A DNA stretch of 64,000 bases from Actinomyces sp. AC-20-1. Its GTDB lineage: Bacteria; Actinomycetota; Actinomycetes; Actinomycetales; Actinomycetaceae. The notes beneath the pieces are model-generated. The model had not been told where the DNA came from and ran no database searches. It saw only the letters and a list, made by a program, of their open reading frames with translations. Of this stretch, positions 55,915 through 64,000 are shown one piece after another. Both the position numbers and the translations under genes were made by a program. Every line of letters starts with the position of its first letter. The stretch's first letter is position 1. Where the stretch lies: NCBI RefSeq assembly GCF_023369555.1, contig NZ_JACJVC010000002.1:184318-248317 (forward strand). Direction: 5' to 3'.

Positions 55915-57699
55915 TCAGTCCTCGTCCTCGTACTGTGCGAGCAGGTCGTCGACGTAGTCGGCGGCGTGGCGGTAGTAGGTGAGCAGCCACTCGCCGACGT
56001 CGTCGCCCTCGGCCCCCTTGAGCAGCGCCCACACGTACCAGCACCAGCCGGCGAGGACGACGTAGGCCCAGAAGTGGCGGTGCTCGGCCGCGGTGGGGGG
56101 CCGCTTGAAGTAGTAGGTGAGCGCGGTGCGGGCGAGCTCCTCGTCCATCTCGGCGGTGCACACGACCATCGTGCCGAAGTCGGCCGCGACGTCGGACATG
56201 CCGGCGTACTCCCAGTCGATGAGGTCGATGTGCCCGTCCTCGGCGACGAGGAAGTTCGGGGGGAAGAAGTCGTTGTGGCTCGGGACCCGGGGGAAGCCGT
56301 CGGCGTCGGCGTGCGCCTTGAGCCGCAGGACCTTCTCGCGCAGCTCGTGGTAGCCGGGAACCTGGATCGGGCCGTGGGCGGCGAGCAGGTCCTCGTAGCG
56401 CAGCCCCTCCTCGACGAAGTCGAAGGACCGGCTCATCGAGGCCCCGGCGTCGTGAAGGTGGCGGCTCAGGCGCATCGCCTTGCGCAGCTCGTCGGGGCTG
56501 GTGACGTCGAGGTTGCGCGCGCCCGGCACGAACCGGGAGATCTTCCACCCCTTGTCGACGTCGCCGGCGACGAAGGTCCGGTCCACGCCGGCGTCCCGGG
56601 CCAGGTTCAGTGCCTCGAGCTCGGCACGGCGGTCGACCATCTTCTCCGTACCGGTGCCCGGGTGGCGGTAGACGTACTCGTCGTCGCCGACGCTGAAGTG
56701 GCAGGACAGGTTGGTGATCCCCTGCTTGAGCGGGTAGAAGTCGGTGACCTCGCTCGGGTCGCAGCCGAGGGTCGTGGCGATGTGAGCGAAGACCTCCGAG
56801 TCGAGGTTCGCCATGAAGCCGGGGTCGAAGGCGCGCAGCTCGTCGAGCGAGTCGAACTCGTTGATGACGCCCTCGGGGTAGGGGCGCACCACCATGTCGA
56901 GCTCCTTGACGTGGGCGAGGTAGATGGACTCCCACAGCAGCGGGACGGTCTCGGGGTGGTGGTAGACCTCCTCGAGCACCTGGCGGAAGCGGGTCGAGAA
57001 GGCGCGGTCGAAGTAGACGTGGCCGAGCATGACCCAGGCGTCAGCGCCGCCGACGGTGGCGCCGGTGATGCGGCCTCCGGGACCGGTCTGGATGCACCAC
57101 TCCTCGGTGGGGCCGGAGACGTGCTGCGCCGAGTAGTAGGCCCGGTACACGTAGGGCTCGAAGGGGTTGGTGGTGAAGTAGTCGTCCGAGGAGCACACGT
57201 AGGTGTTGGCGAGCCGGTCGCGCACGAGCCACAGGGAGCCGTTGTTGTTGCGGGAGGCGTACTCGCGGTTGACGACGAGGTCCACCCCGTACTTCTCGAT
57301 GAGGTAGAGGAAGTACTCCTTCTTGTAGCCGACGACGACGGTGACGTCGGTGATGCCGGCGGCGTGCAGCTGCTCGATCTGCCGCTCGATGAGGACCTCG
57401 CCGCGCACGCGCAGGGTCCCCTTGGGCCGCTCGTAGGAGATCGGGGCGAAGCGGCTGGACAGGCCGGCGGCCATGATGACCGCGTTGTCCACCTTGTAGG
57501 GCTCCAGGGCCTCGAGCCCGGCGGGGGTGAGGGCGCGGTCCGCGGTGAGCCCCATCTCCTCGAGCCTGCGCACGCTCGTGTTGACCGTGCCCAGGGACAG
57601 GCCGGTCGCGTGGACGAGGTCGCGCTGGGTGAGCGGTGCGGTCGCGGTGCGCATGGCGTCCAGGACCTGGAACTGGGGCTCGGTGAGGGGGGCTGCCAT
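55915..57699 (-). CDS. Winged-helix / phosphocholine cytidylyltransferase / choline kinase fusion (LicC-LicA)
   Basis: A 594-residue three-part protein. Residues about 5-65 form a MarR-like winged helix (LTQRDLVHATGLSLGTVNTS as recognition region). About 70-300 is a LicC-type nucleotidyltransferase with IMAAGLSSRF at 75-84 and K93 in ERPKGTL. About 310-594 is a LicA-type choline kinase with HNDFFPPNF (H475, D477, N482) and IDLIDWEYAG. It would phosphorylate choline and turn it into CDP-choline for the LicD enzymes. ATG 57699 is chosen (GGAG 5-8 bases upstream); ATG 57744 lies inside a 25-bp inverted repeat and is less likely. The winged helix may bind that repeat and control the operon (inference). 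Confidence 0.92.
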   Translation of the reverse strand: MAAPLTEPQFQVLDAMRTATAPLTQRDLVHATGLSLGTVNTSVRRLEEMGLTADRALTPAGLEALEPYKVDNAVIMAAGLSSRFAPISYERPKGTLRVRGEVLIERQIEQLHAAGITDVTVVVGYKKEYFLYLIEKYGVDLVVNREYASRNNNGSLWLVRDRLANTYVCSSDDYFTTNPFEPYVYRAYYSAQHVSGPTEEWCIQTGPGGRITGATVGGADAWVMLGHVYFDRAFSTRFRQVLEEVYHHPETVPLLWESIYLAHVKELDMVVRPYPEGVINEFDSLDELRAFDPGFMANLDSEVFAHIATTLGCDPSEVTDFYPLKQGITNLSCHFSVGDDEYVYRHPGTGTEKMVDRRAELEALNLARDAGVDRTFVAGDVDKGWKISRFVPGARNLDVTSPDELRKAMRLSRHLHDAGASMSRSFDFVEEGLRYEDLLAAHGPIQVPGYHELREKVLRLKAHADADGFPRVPSHNDFFPPNFLVAEDGHIDLIDWEYAGMSDVAADFGTMVVCTAEMDEELARTALTYYFKRPPTAAEHRHFWAYVVLAGWCWYVWALLKGAEGDDVGEWLLTYYRHAADYVDDLLAQYEDED

Positions 57700-57740
57700 G
57701 TGGACTCCGTTCGGGCGATGACACCACAAGGTGTTCAGAA

Positions 57741-57765
57741 TCAACTTGAGATTACAGCAAGTTGA
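57741..57765. promoter_or_regulatory. Inverted repeat, candidate operator of the lic-like operon
   Basis: TCAACTTG (57741-57748) and CAAGTTGA (57758-57765), 8-bp arms with a 9-base spacer in an AT-rich patch of an otherwise very GC-rich region, 42 bases upstream of the fused licCA start. The size suits a dimeric winged-helix protein. A TAATCT hexamer (minus strand, within the spacer and arm) could be the -10, so binding would block transcription. Confidence 0.6.
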
Positions 57766-57797
57766 ACGTGCGGTGTCTGAGACCTTCGCGACACGCA

Positions 57798-57842
57798 GAC
57801 GGGGGCGGGGCCGCAGCCCCTGGCCGCGACCCCGCCCCCGTC
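57798..57842 (-). terminator. rmlA terminator
   Basis: GACGGGGGCGGGG (57798-57810) pairs perfectly with CCCCGCCCCCGTC (57830-57842), a 13-bp stem over a 19-base loop that can pair internally. It starts 10 bases after the rmlA stop and separates rmlA from the lic-like operon. Confidence 0.75.
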
Positions 57843-57851
57843 GGCAACGCC

Positions 57852-58724
57852 TCAGCGCCGCTCGCGCGCGAGGATGTCGAGCAGGTACTGCCCGTAGCCG
57901 GACTTGACCAGGGGCTCGGCCCGCTCACGCAGGCCCTCGTCGTCGATGAAGCCCATGCGCCAGGCGATCTCCTCGGGGCAGCCGATGTTGAGGCCCTGAC
58001 GGTGCTGGATGGTGCGGATGAAGGCCGTCGCGTCCGCCAACGAGTCGAAGGTGCCCGTGTCCAGCCAGGCCGTGCCGCGCGGCAGGACCTCGACGGTGAG
58101 GCGGCCGGCCTCGAGGTAGGTGCGGTTGACGTCCGTGATCTCGTACTCCCCGCGCGCCGAGGGCCGCAGGTTGCGCGCGATCTCGACGACGTCGTTGTCG
58201 TAGAAGTACAGGCCGGGCACCGCGTAGTCGCTCTTCGGTCGCGTGGGCTTCTCCTCGATGGAGACGGCCGTGAGGTCGGCGTCGAACTCGACGACGCCGT
58301 AGGCGGAGGGGTCCGCCACCCGGTAGGCGTACACGACACCGCCGTCGGGGTCGGTGTGGCGACGCAGCTGGGTGCCCATGCCCGGGCCGTAGAAGATGTT
58401 GTCGCCCAGCACGAGGGCCGCCGGCTGGTCCCCGATGAAGTCGGCGCCCAGGACGAAGGCCTGGGCCAGGCCGTTGGGGACCTCCTGGACCGTGTAGGAC
58501 AGGTTGACGCCCAGCTGCGAGCCGTCGCCCAGCAGACGGTGGAAGCTCGCCGCGTCGTGAGGGGTCGTGATGACCAGGACGTCCTGGATCCCCGCGAGCA
58601 TGAGCGTGCTCAGCGGGTAGTAGACCATCGGCTTGTCGTACACGGGCACGAGCTGCTTGGAGGTGCCCAGGGTGATCGGGTTCAGACGCGTGCCGGAGCC
58701 TCCGGCCAGGATGATGCCACGCAT
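57852..58724 (-). CDS. rmlA: Glucose-1-phosphate thymidylyltransferase RmlA
   Basis: First step of dTDP-L-rhamnose synthesis. A 290-residue protein with [21 protein letters not shown] at the N-terminus, [48 protein letters not shown] and a C-terminal [15 protein letters not shown] 58724 is preferred to GTG 58730, since the conserved MRGIILAGG begins there. Divergent from manA. Confidence 0.96.
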   Translation of the reverse strand: MRGIILAGGSGTRLNPITLGTSKQLVPVYDKPMVYYPLSTLMLAGIQDVLVITTPHDAASFHRLLGDGSQLGVNLSYTVQEVPNGLAQAFVLGADFIGDQPAALVLGDNIFYGPGMGTQLRRHTDPDGGVVYAYRVADPSAYGVVEFDADLTAVSIEEKPTRPKSDYAVPGLYFYDNDVVEIARNLRPSARGEYEITDVNRTYLEAGRLTVEVLPRGTAWLDTGTFDSLADATAFIRTIQHRQGLNIGCPEEIAWRMGFIDDEGLRERAEPLVKSGYGQYLLDILARERR

Positions 58725-58846
58725 GAGCACAGTGTCCCCGAAGAAGCCTCCGCGCGCTGGAGGACGCGTGGGCGTGGCTGCGGCAGCACCCGCCCGGGCC
58801 TGCCACCCCCCGACCGGTCACCATCGGCCGGGCGCAGCATCCGGGC

Positions 58847-58852
58847 TACGGT
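58847..58852 (+). promoter_or_regulatory. manA -10 element, leaderless type
   Basis: TACGGT ends 7 bases before ATG 58860; matches TANNNT. Confidence 0.55.
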
Positions 58853-58859
58853 GCCCCGT

Positions 58860-60050
58860 ATGGAACGCCTCCTGCCCGCCCGCCAGACCTACGACTGGGG
58901 CTCCACCACGGCCGTGCCCGGCTTCCTCGGCACCGAGCCCGACGGCGAGCCCTGGGCCGAGCTGTGGTTCGGCGCCCACCCGGCCGGCCCCACCCGCCTG
59001 GCCTCCGGCCCCACCCTCGCCTCCCTCGTCGACGCCGCCCCCGGCCGCGTCCTGGGCGAGGACGTCGTGCGCCGCTTCGGCCCCCAGCTGCCCTTCCTGC
59101 TCAAGGTCATCGCCCCCGCCAAGGTCCTGTCCCTCCAGGTCCACCCCTCGCTCGCCCAGGCGGCGGAGGGCTTCGACCTCGAGAACGCCCACGGCGTCCC
59201 CCTCGACTCCCCGGCGCGCTCCTACAAGGACTCCAACCACAAGCCCGAGATGGTCCTGGCCCTGACCCGCTTCGAGGCCGTGGCGGGCTTCCGGGCCCCG
59301 CGCCGGGCCTGGGAGGTCCTGGCGGAGCTCGAGGCCCCGGTCGCGCGCCGTGTGCGCCGCACCCTGCGCCTGAACCCGACCCGCTACGGCATCCGCCAGG
59401 CCTTCAGCGACATCGTCTCCGCCGGCACGCGCCCCACCCCCGAGGAGGTCGGCGAGCTCGTCGAGGAGATCGCCGCCCGGCACGCGGCCGGACTGTCCCC
59501 CTCACCGCGCGTGGACGCCAACGCCCTGGAGATGGCCCGCTCCTTCCCCGGCGACCCCGGGATCGCCGCCGCCCTCCTGCTCAACCCGGTCACCCTGCAG
59601 CCCGGCGAGGCCCTGTTCGTCCCCGCGGGCTCGGTCCACGCCTACATCAGCGGCCTGGGCGTGGAGGTCATGGCCTCCTCGGACAACGTCCTGCGCGCTG
59701 GCCTGACGACCAAGCACATCGACGTGCCCCAGATGCTCGCCTGCGTCGACTACGTCGCCGCCCCGCCGGTGCGCCCGGCACCGGAGTACCTGTCGCGCGC
59801 CACGCGCGCCTACTACGCCCCGGTGGACGACTTCGAGCTGCTGGTCACCACCGTCGTGCCCGAGGACGGGCGCCTGGCCGTCGTCGGCCACGGCCCGCGC
59901 ATCCTGCTGGCCACCGACGGCGAGGTCGTCGTCACGACGCCGGAGGGCAGCGGGGCCCTGCGCCGCGGCGAGGCCGTCTTCGTCGGGGCGCACGAGCGCA
60001 CGCTCACCGTCGAGGGCTCCGGCACCGTCATCCAGGCCGACGTGCCGTGA
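58860..60050 (+). CDS. manA: Mannose-6-phosphate isomerase ManA, class I
   Basis: Interconverts fructose-6-P and mannose-6-P, feeding GDP-mannose. The 396-residue cupin protein has YDWGS at the start, LKVIAPAKVLSLQVHPS with zinc-binding Gln/His, HKPEMVLALTRFEAVAGFR, LQPGEALFVPAGSVHAYI and SDNVLRAGLTTKHID. Leaderless start at ATG 58860. Its 3' end overlaps the convergent TIGR03089-type gene by 23 bases. A manA near whiB is, as I recall, also found in mycobacteria. Confidence 0.95.
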   Translation: MERLLPARQTYDWGSTTAVPGFLGTEPDGEPWAELWFGAHPAGPTRLASGPTLASLVDAAPGRVLGEDVVRRFGPQLPFLLKVIAPAKVLSLQVHPSLAQAAEGFDLENAHGVPLDSPARSYKDSNHKPEMVLALTRFEAVAGFRAPRRAWEVLAELEAPVARRVRRTLRLNPTRYGIRQAFSDIVSAGTRPTPEEVGELVEEIAARHAAGLSPSPRVDANALEMARSFPGDPGIAAALLLNPVTLQPGEALFVPAGSVHAYISGLGVEVMASSDNVLRAGLTTKHIDVPQMLACVDYVAAPPVRPAPEYLSRATRAYYAPVDDFELLVTTVVPEDGRLAVVGHGPRILLATDGEVVVTTPEGSGALRRGEAVFVGAHERTLTVEGSGTVIQADVP

Positions 60051-60768
60051 CCCCCTCCTGACGCACGGCCAGCGCCACGAGCGCCTCCTCGCAGACGGCG
60101 TCGACCAGCACCGCCGTCGCCCCCGCCGCCCACGCGGACAGGACCCCGACGACGCCGCGCGCCACCGCACCCGGGCCCGCGGCCCCGCGCACGAGCACGG
60201 CCCCGTCCGCCACGGGCGCAGCCCCCAGGGCCGCCGCGGCCAGGGCGCCCCGTTCCAGGCGGGTCCCGTCGTCGGCCACGAGCGCCGGGGCCCCCGGGAC
60301 GCAGGGCAGGGCGGTGAAACGGTCCGCGTGCGTCATGACGTCGGCGACGCCGTCGAGCACGAGCGGCGGCAGCTCGCCGTCGTAGCGCACGGCCAGGGAG
60401 GCACCGGGCACGAGCACCTGCACCTCGGCGCCGGGGGACAGGTCCTGCGGCGCCGAGGCGACCGAGACCTCCGCGGCCGGCAGGGCGCCCGCCGTCCCCA
60501 CCAGCGCGGTGCCGCCCGCCAGCCACGTCCCCAGGCACCAGGTGAGCGCACGCCAGCCCACGGGCAGGGCGACGTGGACCCGCGGGCCGCCGCCGGCCTC
60601 GGCGCTCAGCAGCCCGGCGCACTTGGCCGCCCACATGCTCAGCACGTGCCCGGTGAGCTCGACGCGCTCACCGGGGGAGTACCACACGAGCCAGGGCCGG
60701 TCGGAGTCCCCGGGGCCGGGCAGGATCGCCAGCAGCGGGTCGGGTGAGGAGGGGCGCGCACCGGTCAT
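60028..60768 (-). CDS. TIGR03089-type protein (AMP-binding-like)
   Basis: A 246-residue actinobacterial protein: LLAILPGPGDSDRPWLVWYSPGERVELTGHVLSMW, a central GTALVGTAGALPAAEVSVAS and AVRYDGELPPLVLDGV. It looks like a reduced fragment of an adenylate-forming enzyme without the catalytic loops, so activity is doubtful. ATG 60768 is chosen, after TTGAAT by 6 bases. Its gene usually sits near LCP or rmlD genes; here it overlaps the end of manA by 23 bases on the opposite strand. Function is unknown. Confidence 0.75.
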   Translation of the reverse strand: MTGARPSSPDPLLAILPGPGDSDRPWLVWYSPGERVELTGHVLSMWAAKCAGLLSAEAGGGPRVHVALPVGWRALTWCLGTWLAGGTALVGTAGALPAAEVSVASAPQDLSPGAEVQVLVPGASLAVRYDGELPPLVLDGVADVMTHADRFTALPCVPGAPALVADDGTRLERGALAAAALGAAPVADGAVLVRGAAGPGAVARGVVGVLSAWAAGATAVLVDAVCEEALVALAVRQEGVTARRPG

Positions 60769-60913
60769 ACGGGGATTCAACCAGAGGGCGCGCACACGCC
60801 CGCACGGGGTCCTTGCGTCGGCGCCGGCAGCCCGTATGCTGCCTCCCGCAGGCCCGTTGCGGCAGCCGAGGGACGGAGGCTGGTCACGAACGGGTGAAAT
60901 ACCTTGCCCTCGC

Positions 60914-60944
60914 TTGACGCACCCGAGTGACACCCGTGTAACTT
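60914..60944 (+). promoter_or_regulatory. Candidate whiB promoter
   Basis: TTGACG (60914-60919) and TAACTT (60939-60944), spaced 19 bases. A second possible -10, TAGTAA, lies at 60949-60954. The AT-rich patch stands out. The start GTG 60981 has GAAGGGA 8-10 bases upstream. Confidence 0.4.
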
Positions 60945-60980
60945 TTGCTAGTAACACCTGTCAGACGAAGGGACGCCATC

Positions 60981-61298
60981 GTGTGGAACATCCTCGGAGA
61001 CGGTCCGCTCCAGCGGGCCGACGAGGCCGACGACGAGGCGCTCATCCTGCTCTTCGGCGGTGACGAGGCCGACGACGGCCCCCTGGCGTGGCAGGAGCGC
61101 GCCCTGTGCGCCCAGACCGACCCCGAGGCCTTCTTCCCCGAGAAGGGCGGCTCCACCCGCGAGGCCAAGCGCGTGTGCGCCACCTGCGAGGTCCGCGAGG
61201 AGTGCCTCGAGTACGCCCTCGCCCACGACGAGCGCTTCGGCATCTGGGGCGGCCTGTCCGAGCGCGAGCGCCGCAAGCTCAAGCGCCGCGCCGTCTGA
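60981..61298 (+). CDS. whiB: WhiB-family Fe-S transcription factor, WhiB2/WhmD-like
   Basis: A 105-residue WhiB-like regulator. The four iron-sulfur Cys are C43, C66, C69 and C75; the FGIWGG turn and the basic ERERRKLKRRAV tail follow. The acidic N-terminal extension and WQERALCAQTDPEAFFPEK match WhiB2/WhmD, which is tied to cell division and septation in actinobacteria. GTG 60981 is chosen for its ribosome-binding site. In mycobacteria whiB2 lies in the same wider neighbourhood as manA, wbbL, an LCP gene and rmlD relatives (recalled, not checked). Confidence 0.93.
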   Translation: MWNILGDGPLQRADEADDEALILLFGGDEADDGPLAWQERALCAQTDPEAFFPEKGGSTREAKRVCATCEVREECLEYALAHDERFGIWGGLSERERRKLKRRAV

Positions 61299-61340
61299 CC
61301 CGCGCCGCACCGCCCTGAGCCCCGGAGCAGTGACCAGCCC

Positions 61341-64000
61341 GTGACACCCGCAGCGGGGCCCGCCCGCACCGCAGCCGACCCCGGCCCGAGGACCCTCGCC
61401 GTCATCGTCTCAGCCGGGGTCACGCCGTACCTGGGCCGCACCCTGCGCGCCGTCGCCTCCCAGACCCGCTCCCCCGACGTCGTCCTCGTCATCGACGTCG
61501 CCTCACGCGCCAACGGCCTGGGCGACGGCACCCCCGTCGAGGACGCCGTCGACCTGTCCGGCCTCGACGCCGTCAGCGACGTGCGCATCGTGCGCGCCGC
61601 CGAGGCCCCCACCTTCCTCGCCGCCGTCCGCGCCGGGCTGGCCCGCTACGGCGAGCTCGTCGCCGCCGGCAACCGCCGCCGCTCCGCCAGCCGCACCGGC
61701 TCCTCCCTCACCGGGTCCGGGGCCCTGCCCGTCACCCGCCCCACCTCTGCCCTCGCCACCGGCCGCTCACGCGCCCTCACCGACGCCCTCGGCGAGGAGG
61801 CCCCCCTCACCGGCCCCGAGGGCGCCCGCTCACCCATCACCCGCGACGAGGCCACCGCCACCGGCCACGACGAGTGGCTCTGGCTCCTCCACGACGACTC
61901 CGCCCCCGACCCCCGCTGCCTGGCCGGGCTCCTGTCCGCCGTCGAGGGCGCCCGCTCCGTCGCCCTGGCCGGCCCCAAGCAGGTCGGCTGGGAGGACCCG
62001 GGCACCCTCCTCGAGGTCGGGCTGCGCACCACCGCCTCCGCGCGCCGCGCCAACGACATCATCGACGGCGAGGTGGACCAGGGCCAGCACGACGACCGCA
62101 GCGACGTCCTCGCCGTCGGCACCGCCGGCGCCCTCCTGTCGCGCACCGCCTGGGACACGGTGAGCGCCTGCGGCAGCGGCCTCACCGCCGACGTCGACGC
62201 CTTCGGCGACTCCCTCGCCCTGTCCCGCGCCCTGCGCCTGCAGGGCCACCGGGTCATCGTCGTCCCGACGGCGCGCCTGAGCCACCGCCGGGCCGCCTAC
62301 CTCGGGCTGCGCGGCCCCGGCGCCCCCGCCCAGCCCGCGCGCGACACCCCGCGCCGAGCGCGCCCAGCCCTCTCGGCGCCACCCGCCGCCGAGCCCCAGC
62401 CGGACACCGACCGCTCCTTCCGCGCCCGCCGCGCCGCCCAGCTGCGCTCCTGGGCCACCGCCTCGCCCGCCCCCCTGCCCCTCCTGCTCACCTGGTTCTG
62501 CGTCCTGGCCGGGCTGCGCGCCCTCTGGCGCCTGGTGGCCAAGTCCCCGGCCCTGGCCCGCGACGAGCTCGCCGCTGCCGCCCACTGCCTGCGAGGCGCC
62601 AGGCGGGTGCGCCGCGACCGCCGTCGGCTGGCCGCCCTGACCACCGTGCGCCGCGACGTCCTCGCCCAGCTCTACCTGCCCGCCTCCCAGATCCGCGCCA
62701 CCCGCCGCGACCTGCGCCGCCAGGAGCGCGAGCGCGAGGCGCGCGCCGCCGCCCCCTCCGAGCTCGAGGTCCGCGAGCTCGCCGCCCTCGCCCGCCGCCG
62801 GCGCCGAGCGCTGGGCGCGACGCTCCTCGCCGCCAGCGCCGTCGCCCTGGTGGGCACCTCCGGCGTGCTCGTCACACGCGCCGTCACCGGGGGAGCCCTC
62901 GCGGCCCTCGGCGGGTGGCAGGAGACCTGGCATGCGGCCTGGAGCACCTGGGCGGCCTCCGGCGACGGCTACCCCTCCGGCGTCTCGCCCTTCCTCGCCG
63001 TGCTCGTCCCGCCCCTGCTCGTGGGTTCCTGGGCCGGGCTCGACGCCGGCGCCCTCATCCACCTCCTGCTGCTGCTCGCCGTCCCCCTCGCGGCGCTGGG
63101 CGCCTGGTTCGCGGCCGGGACCATCACCCGGCGCACGAGCCTGAGGGCCTGGGCCGCCCTCGTGTGGTCCCTCGCCCCCGCCCTCCTGCTCGCCGTCGGC
63201 CAGGGGCGCCTGGGCCCGGTGCTCGTGCACCTGGCCCTGCCGTGGGCGCTGACCGCCCTGTCGCGCGCGGTCGGCGCCGACCGCCGCGACGTGGTCCTGT
63301 CCGGCCTCGTGGGCGCCCACCACGTCTCCGAGCGTGAGAGGGCCGAGCTCGACCGCTTCGCCTCCGAGACCGTCGCCTCACTCGCCGAGCTCGCCGGCCC
63401 CGGCGAGGAGGCCACCGACCCCGACGACGGGCCCGGGGCCACGGCGCGTGCGGCCGGACCCGGGACCCCCCGTGAGGCCCCCCGGGCGCGGGCCCTCGCG
63501 CTCGCTGAGCTCGTCGGGCTCGCCGACGACCCGCAGGCCGACGGTGGCGCCGCATCGGGACAGGACGAGGACGCGGGTACCGAGCCCGCCACCCGCCCCG
63601 CCACCGCGGGCACCGCCGGCCGCAACGCGCCCTCAAGGAGCGCCGCCGCGAGCCTCGAGGACGCCGACGACCCGACCGAGCACGACCAGCGCGGAGGACC
63701 CGTCGACGACGACCCCGCCACCCCCGTCACCGACGACGCGCGCGAGATCGTCGTCTCCGCCCGCACCGCCCACGGCGCCGCCGTGCGCGCCGCCGCCACG
63801 GAGCAGTACGGGCCCGGCTCCGCCTCGGCGGCCGCGGCCGCCGGCCTCCTGCTCAGCCTCGTCGTCGCCGCCGTCCCCTCCACGGCCCTCCTGCTCCTGC
63901 CCGGGCTCCTCCTCCTGGCCCTCCTCGCCCGCCGCTCGCGCGCCCGCCTGCTGCTCACCCTCGCGCCCGTGGCCGCCACCGCCGCCCCCCTGCTCTGGCG
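61341..64000 (+). CDS. Very large GT2 membrane glycosyltransferase, 5' part
   Basis: The frame from GTG 61341 stays open to the end of the window (886 codons, no stop), so the protein is longer than 886 residues. Residues 1 to about 340 are a GT2-like domain: TLAVIVSAGVTPYLGRTLRAVASQT, VLVIDVASRANG, then an Arg/Thr-rich insertion (about 110-175), WLWLLHDDSAPDPRCLAGLL (the DDS metal site) and AGPKQVGWEDPG. The remainder has a charged loop and several membrane segments. Large GT2 membrane proteins are common just downstream of whiB in actinobacteria. It follows whiB by 42 bases. Antisense and +1 frames here are also long because of high GC, but show no domain. Confidence 0.8.
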   Translation, partial: MTPAAGPARTAADPGPRTLAVIVSAGVTPYLGRTLRAVASQTRSPDVVLVIDVASRANGLGDGTPVEDAVDLSGLDAVSDVRIVRAAEAPTFLAAVRAGLARYGELVAAGNRRRSASRTGSSLTGSGALPVTRPTSALATGRSRALTDALGEEAPLTGPEGARSPITRDEATATGHDEWLWLLHDDSAPDPRCLAGLLSAVEGARSVALAGPKQVGWEDPGTLLEVGLRTTASARRANDIIDGEVDQGQHDDRSDVLAVGTAGALLSRTAWDTVSACGSGLTADVDAFGDSLALSRALRLQGHRVIVVPTARLSHRRAAYLGLRGPGAPAQPARDTPRRARPALSAPPAAEPQPDTDRSFRARRAAQLRSWATASPAPLPLLLTWFCVLAGLRALWRLVAKSPALARDELAAAAHCLRGARRVRRDRRRLAALTTVRRDVLAQLYLPASQIRATRRDLRRQEREREARAAAPSELEVRELAALARRRRRALGATLLAASAVALVGTSGVLVTRAVTGGALAALGGWQETWHAAWSTWAASGDGYPSGVSPFLAVLVPPLLVGSWAGLDAGALIHLLLLLAVPLAALGAWFAAGTITRRTSLRAWAALVWSLAPALLLAVGQGRLGPVLVHLALPWALTALSRAVGADRRDVVLSGLVGAHHVSERERAELDRFASETVASLAELAGPGEEATDPDDGPGATARAAGPGTPREAPRARALALAELVGLADDPQADGGAASGQDEDAGTEPATRPATAGTAGRNAPSRSAAASLEDADDPTEHDQRGGPVDDDPATPVTDDAREIVVSARTAHGAAVRAAATEQYGPGSASAAAAAGLLLSLVVAAVPSTALLLLPGLLLLALLARRSRARLLLTLAPVAATAAPLLW

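Noticed and set aside
61830..63337. Two long frames (minus 61830-63323, plus 61874-63337) over the end-of-window GT2 gene
   Set aside because: The frame from 61341 carries the glycosyltransferase motifs; these alternatives are Arg/Pro/Ala-biased shadows.

Overview
The window is very GC-rich, almost wholly coding and full of GTG starts and 4-bp stop/start overlaps. It carries actinobacterial hallmarks: a WhiB-type Fe-S regulator, an Rpf cell-wall hydrolase, LytR-CpsA-Psr (LCP) ligases, a TIGR03089-type protein and a fused RmlC-RmlD. An Actinomyces-like member of the Actinomycetaceae is my best guess (inference; no rRNA or other phylogenetic marker is present). No transposase, tRNA, rRNA or CRISPR array was seen.

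The two ends look like conserved chromosome. On the left are purK, purE, galE, two LCP genes and a WbbL-like rhamnosyltransferase. On the right are rmlA, manA, a TIGR03089 gene, whiB and a very large GT2 protein that runs off the window. As I recall, relatives of several of these genes are also near one another in mycobacteria. Between the ends (about 7.3-57.7 kb) lies a large surface-glycan region. It holds: (a) 7.3-14.7 kb, a GT2/DUF2304 pair and the WbpD/E/B-type sugar-acid genes with glycosyltransferases and an O-acyltransferase; (b) 14.7-30 kb, an asparagine-synthase-like enzyme, a Wzx flippase, glycosyltransferases, a WbpI-type epimerase, a WbpA-type dehydrogenase and three large GT-C-like membrane proteins; (c) 30-32.4 kb, glf and rmlB; (d) 32.7-46.3 kb, a choline-binding-type autolysin, a Wzm/Wzt ABC exporter, a GT2-GT4 fusion with a truncated relative beside it, more glycosyltransferases and a choline-binding-type Rpf; (e) 46.4-50.7 kb, rmlCD and a DUF2142/GT2/DUF2304 operon; (f) 50.7-57.7 kb, a lic-like operon on the minus strand with a fused regulator/cytidylyltransferase/choline kinase, a choline-permease-like transporter, two LicD proteins, a second flippase and a glycosyltransferase.

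Together the genes could make dTDP-L-rhamnose (RmlA, RmlB, RmlCD), UDP-Gal and UDP-Galf (GalE, Glf) and, if the Wbp-like assignments hold, UDP-ManNAc3NAcA. They could assemble these into one or more glycans, export them by Wzx and ABC routes, and attach them to the wall with LCP ligases. The most striking feature is that one locus appears to hold both halves of a pneumococcus-like phosphocholine system: enzymes to import, activate and transfer phosphocholine, and two secreted wall hydrolases with choline-binding-type repeats that could dock on it. The leading fused protein adds an N-terminal winged helix, and an inverted repeat lies in its own promoter region. Many genes have a TANNNT hexamer 6-7 bases before the start codon, which suggests widespread leaderless transcription. 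Intergenic gaps are short; the longest, 289 bases, is at 32438-32726.
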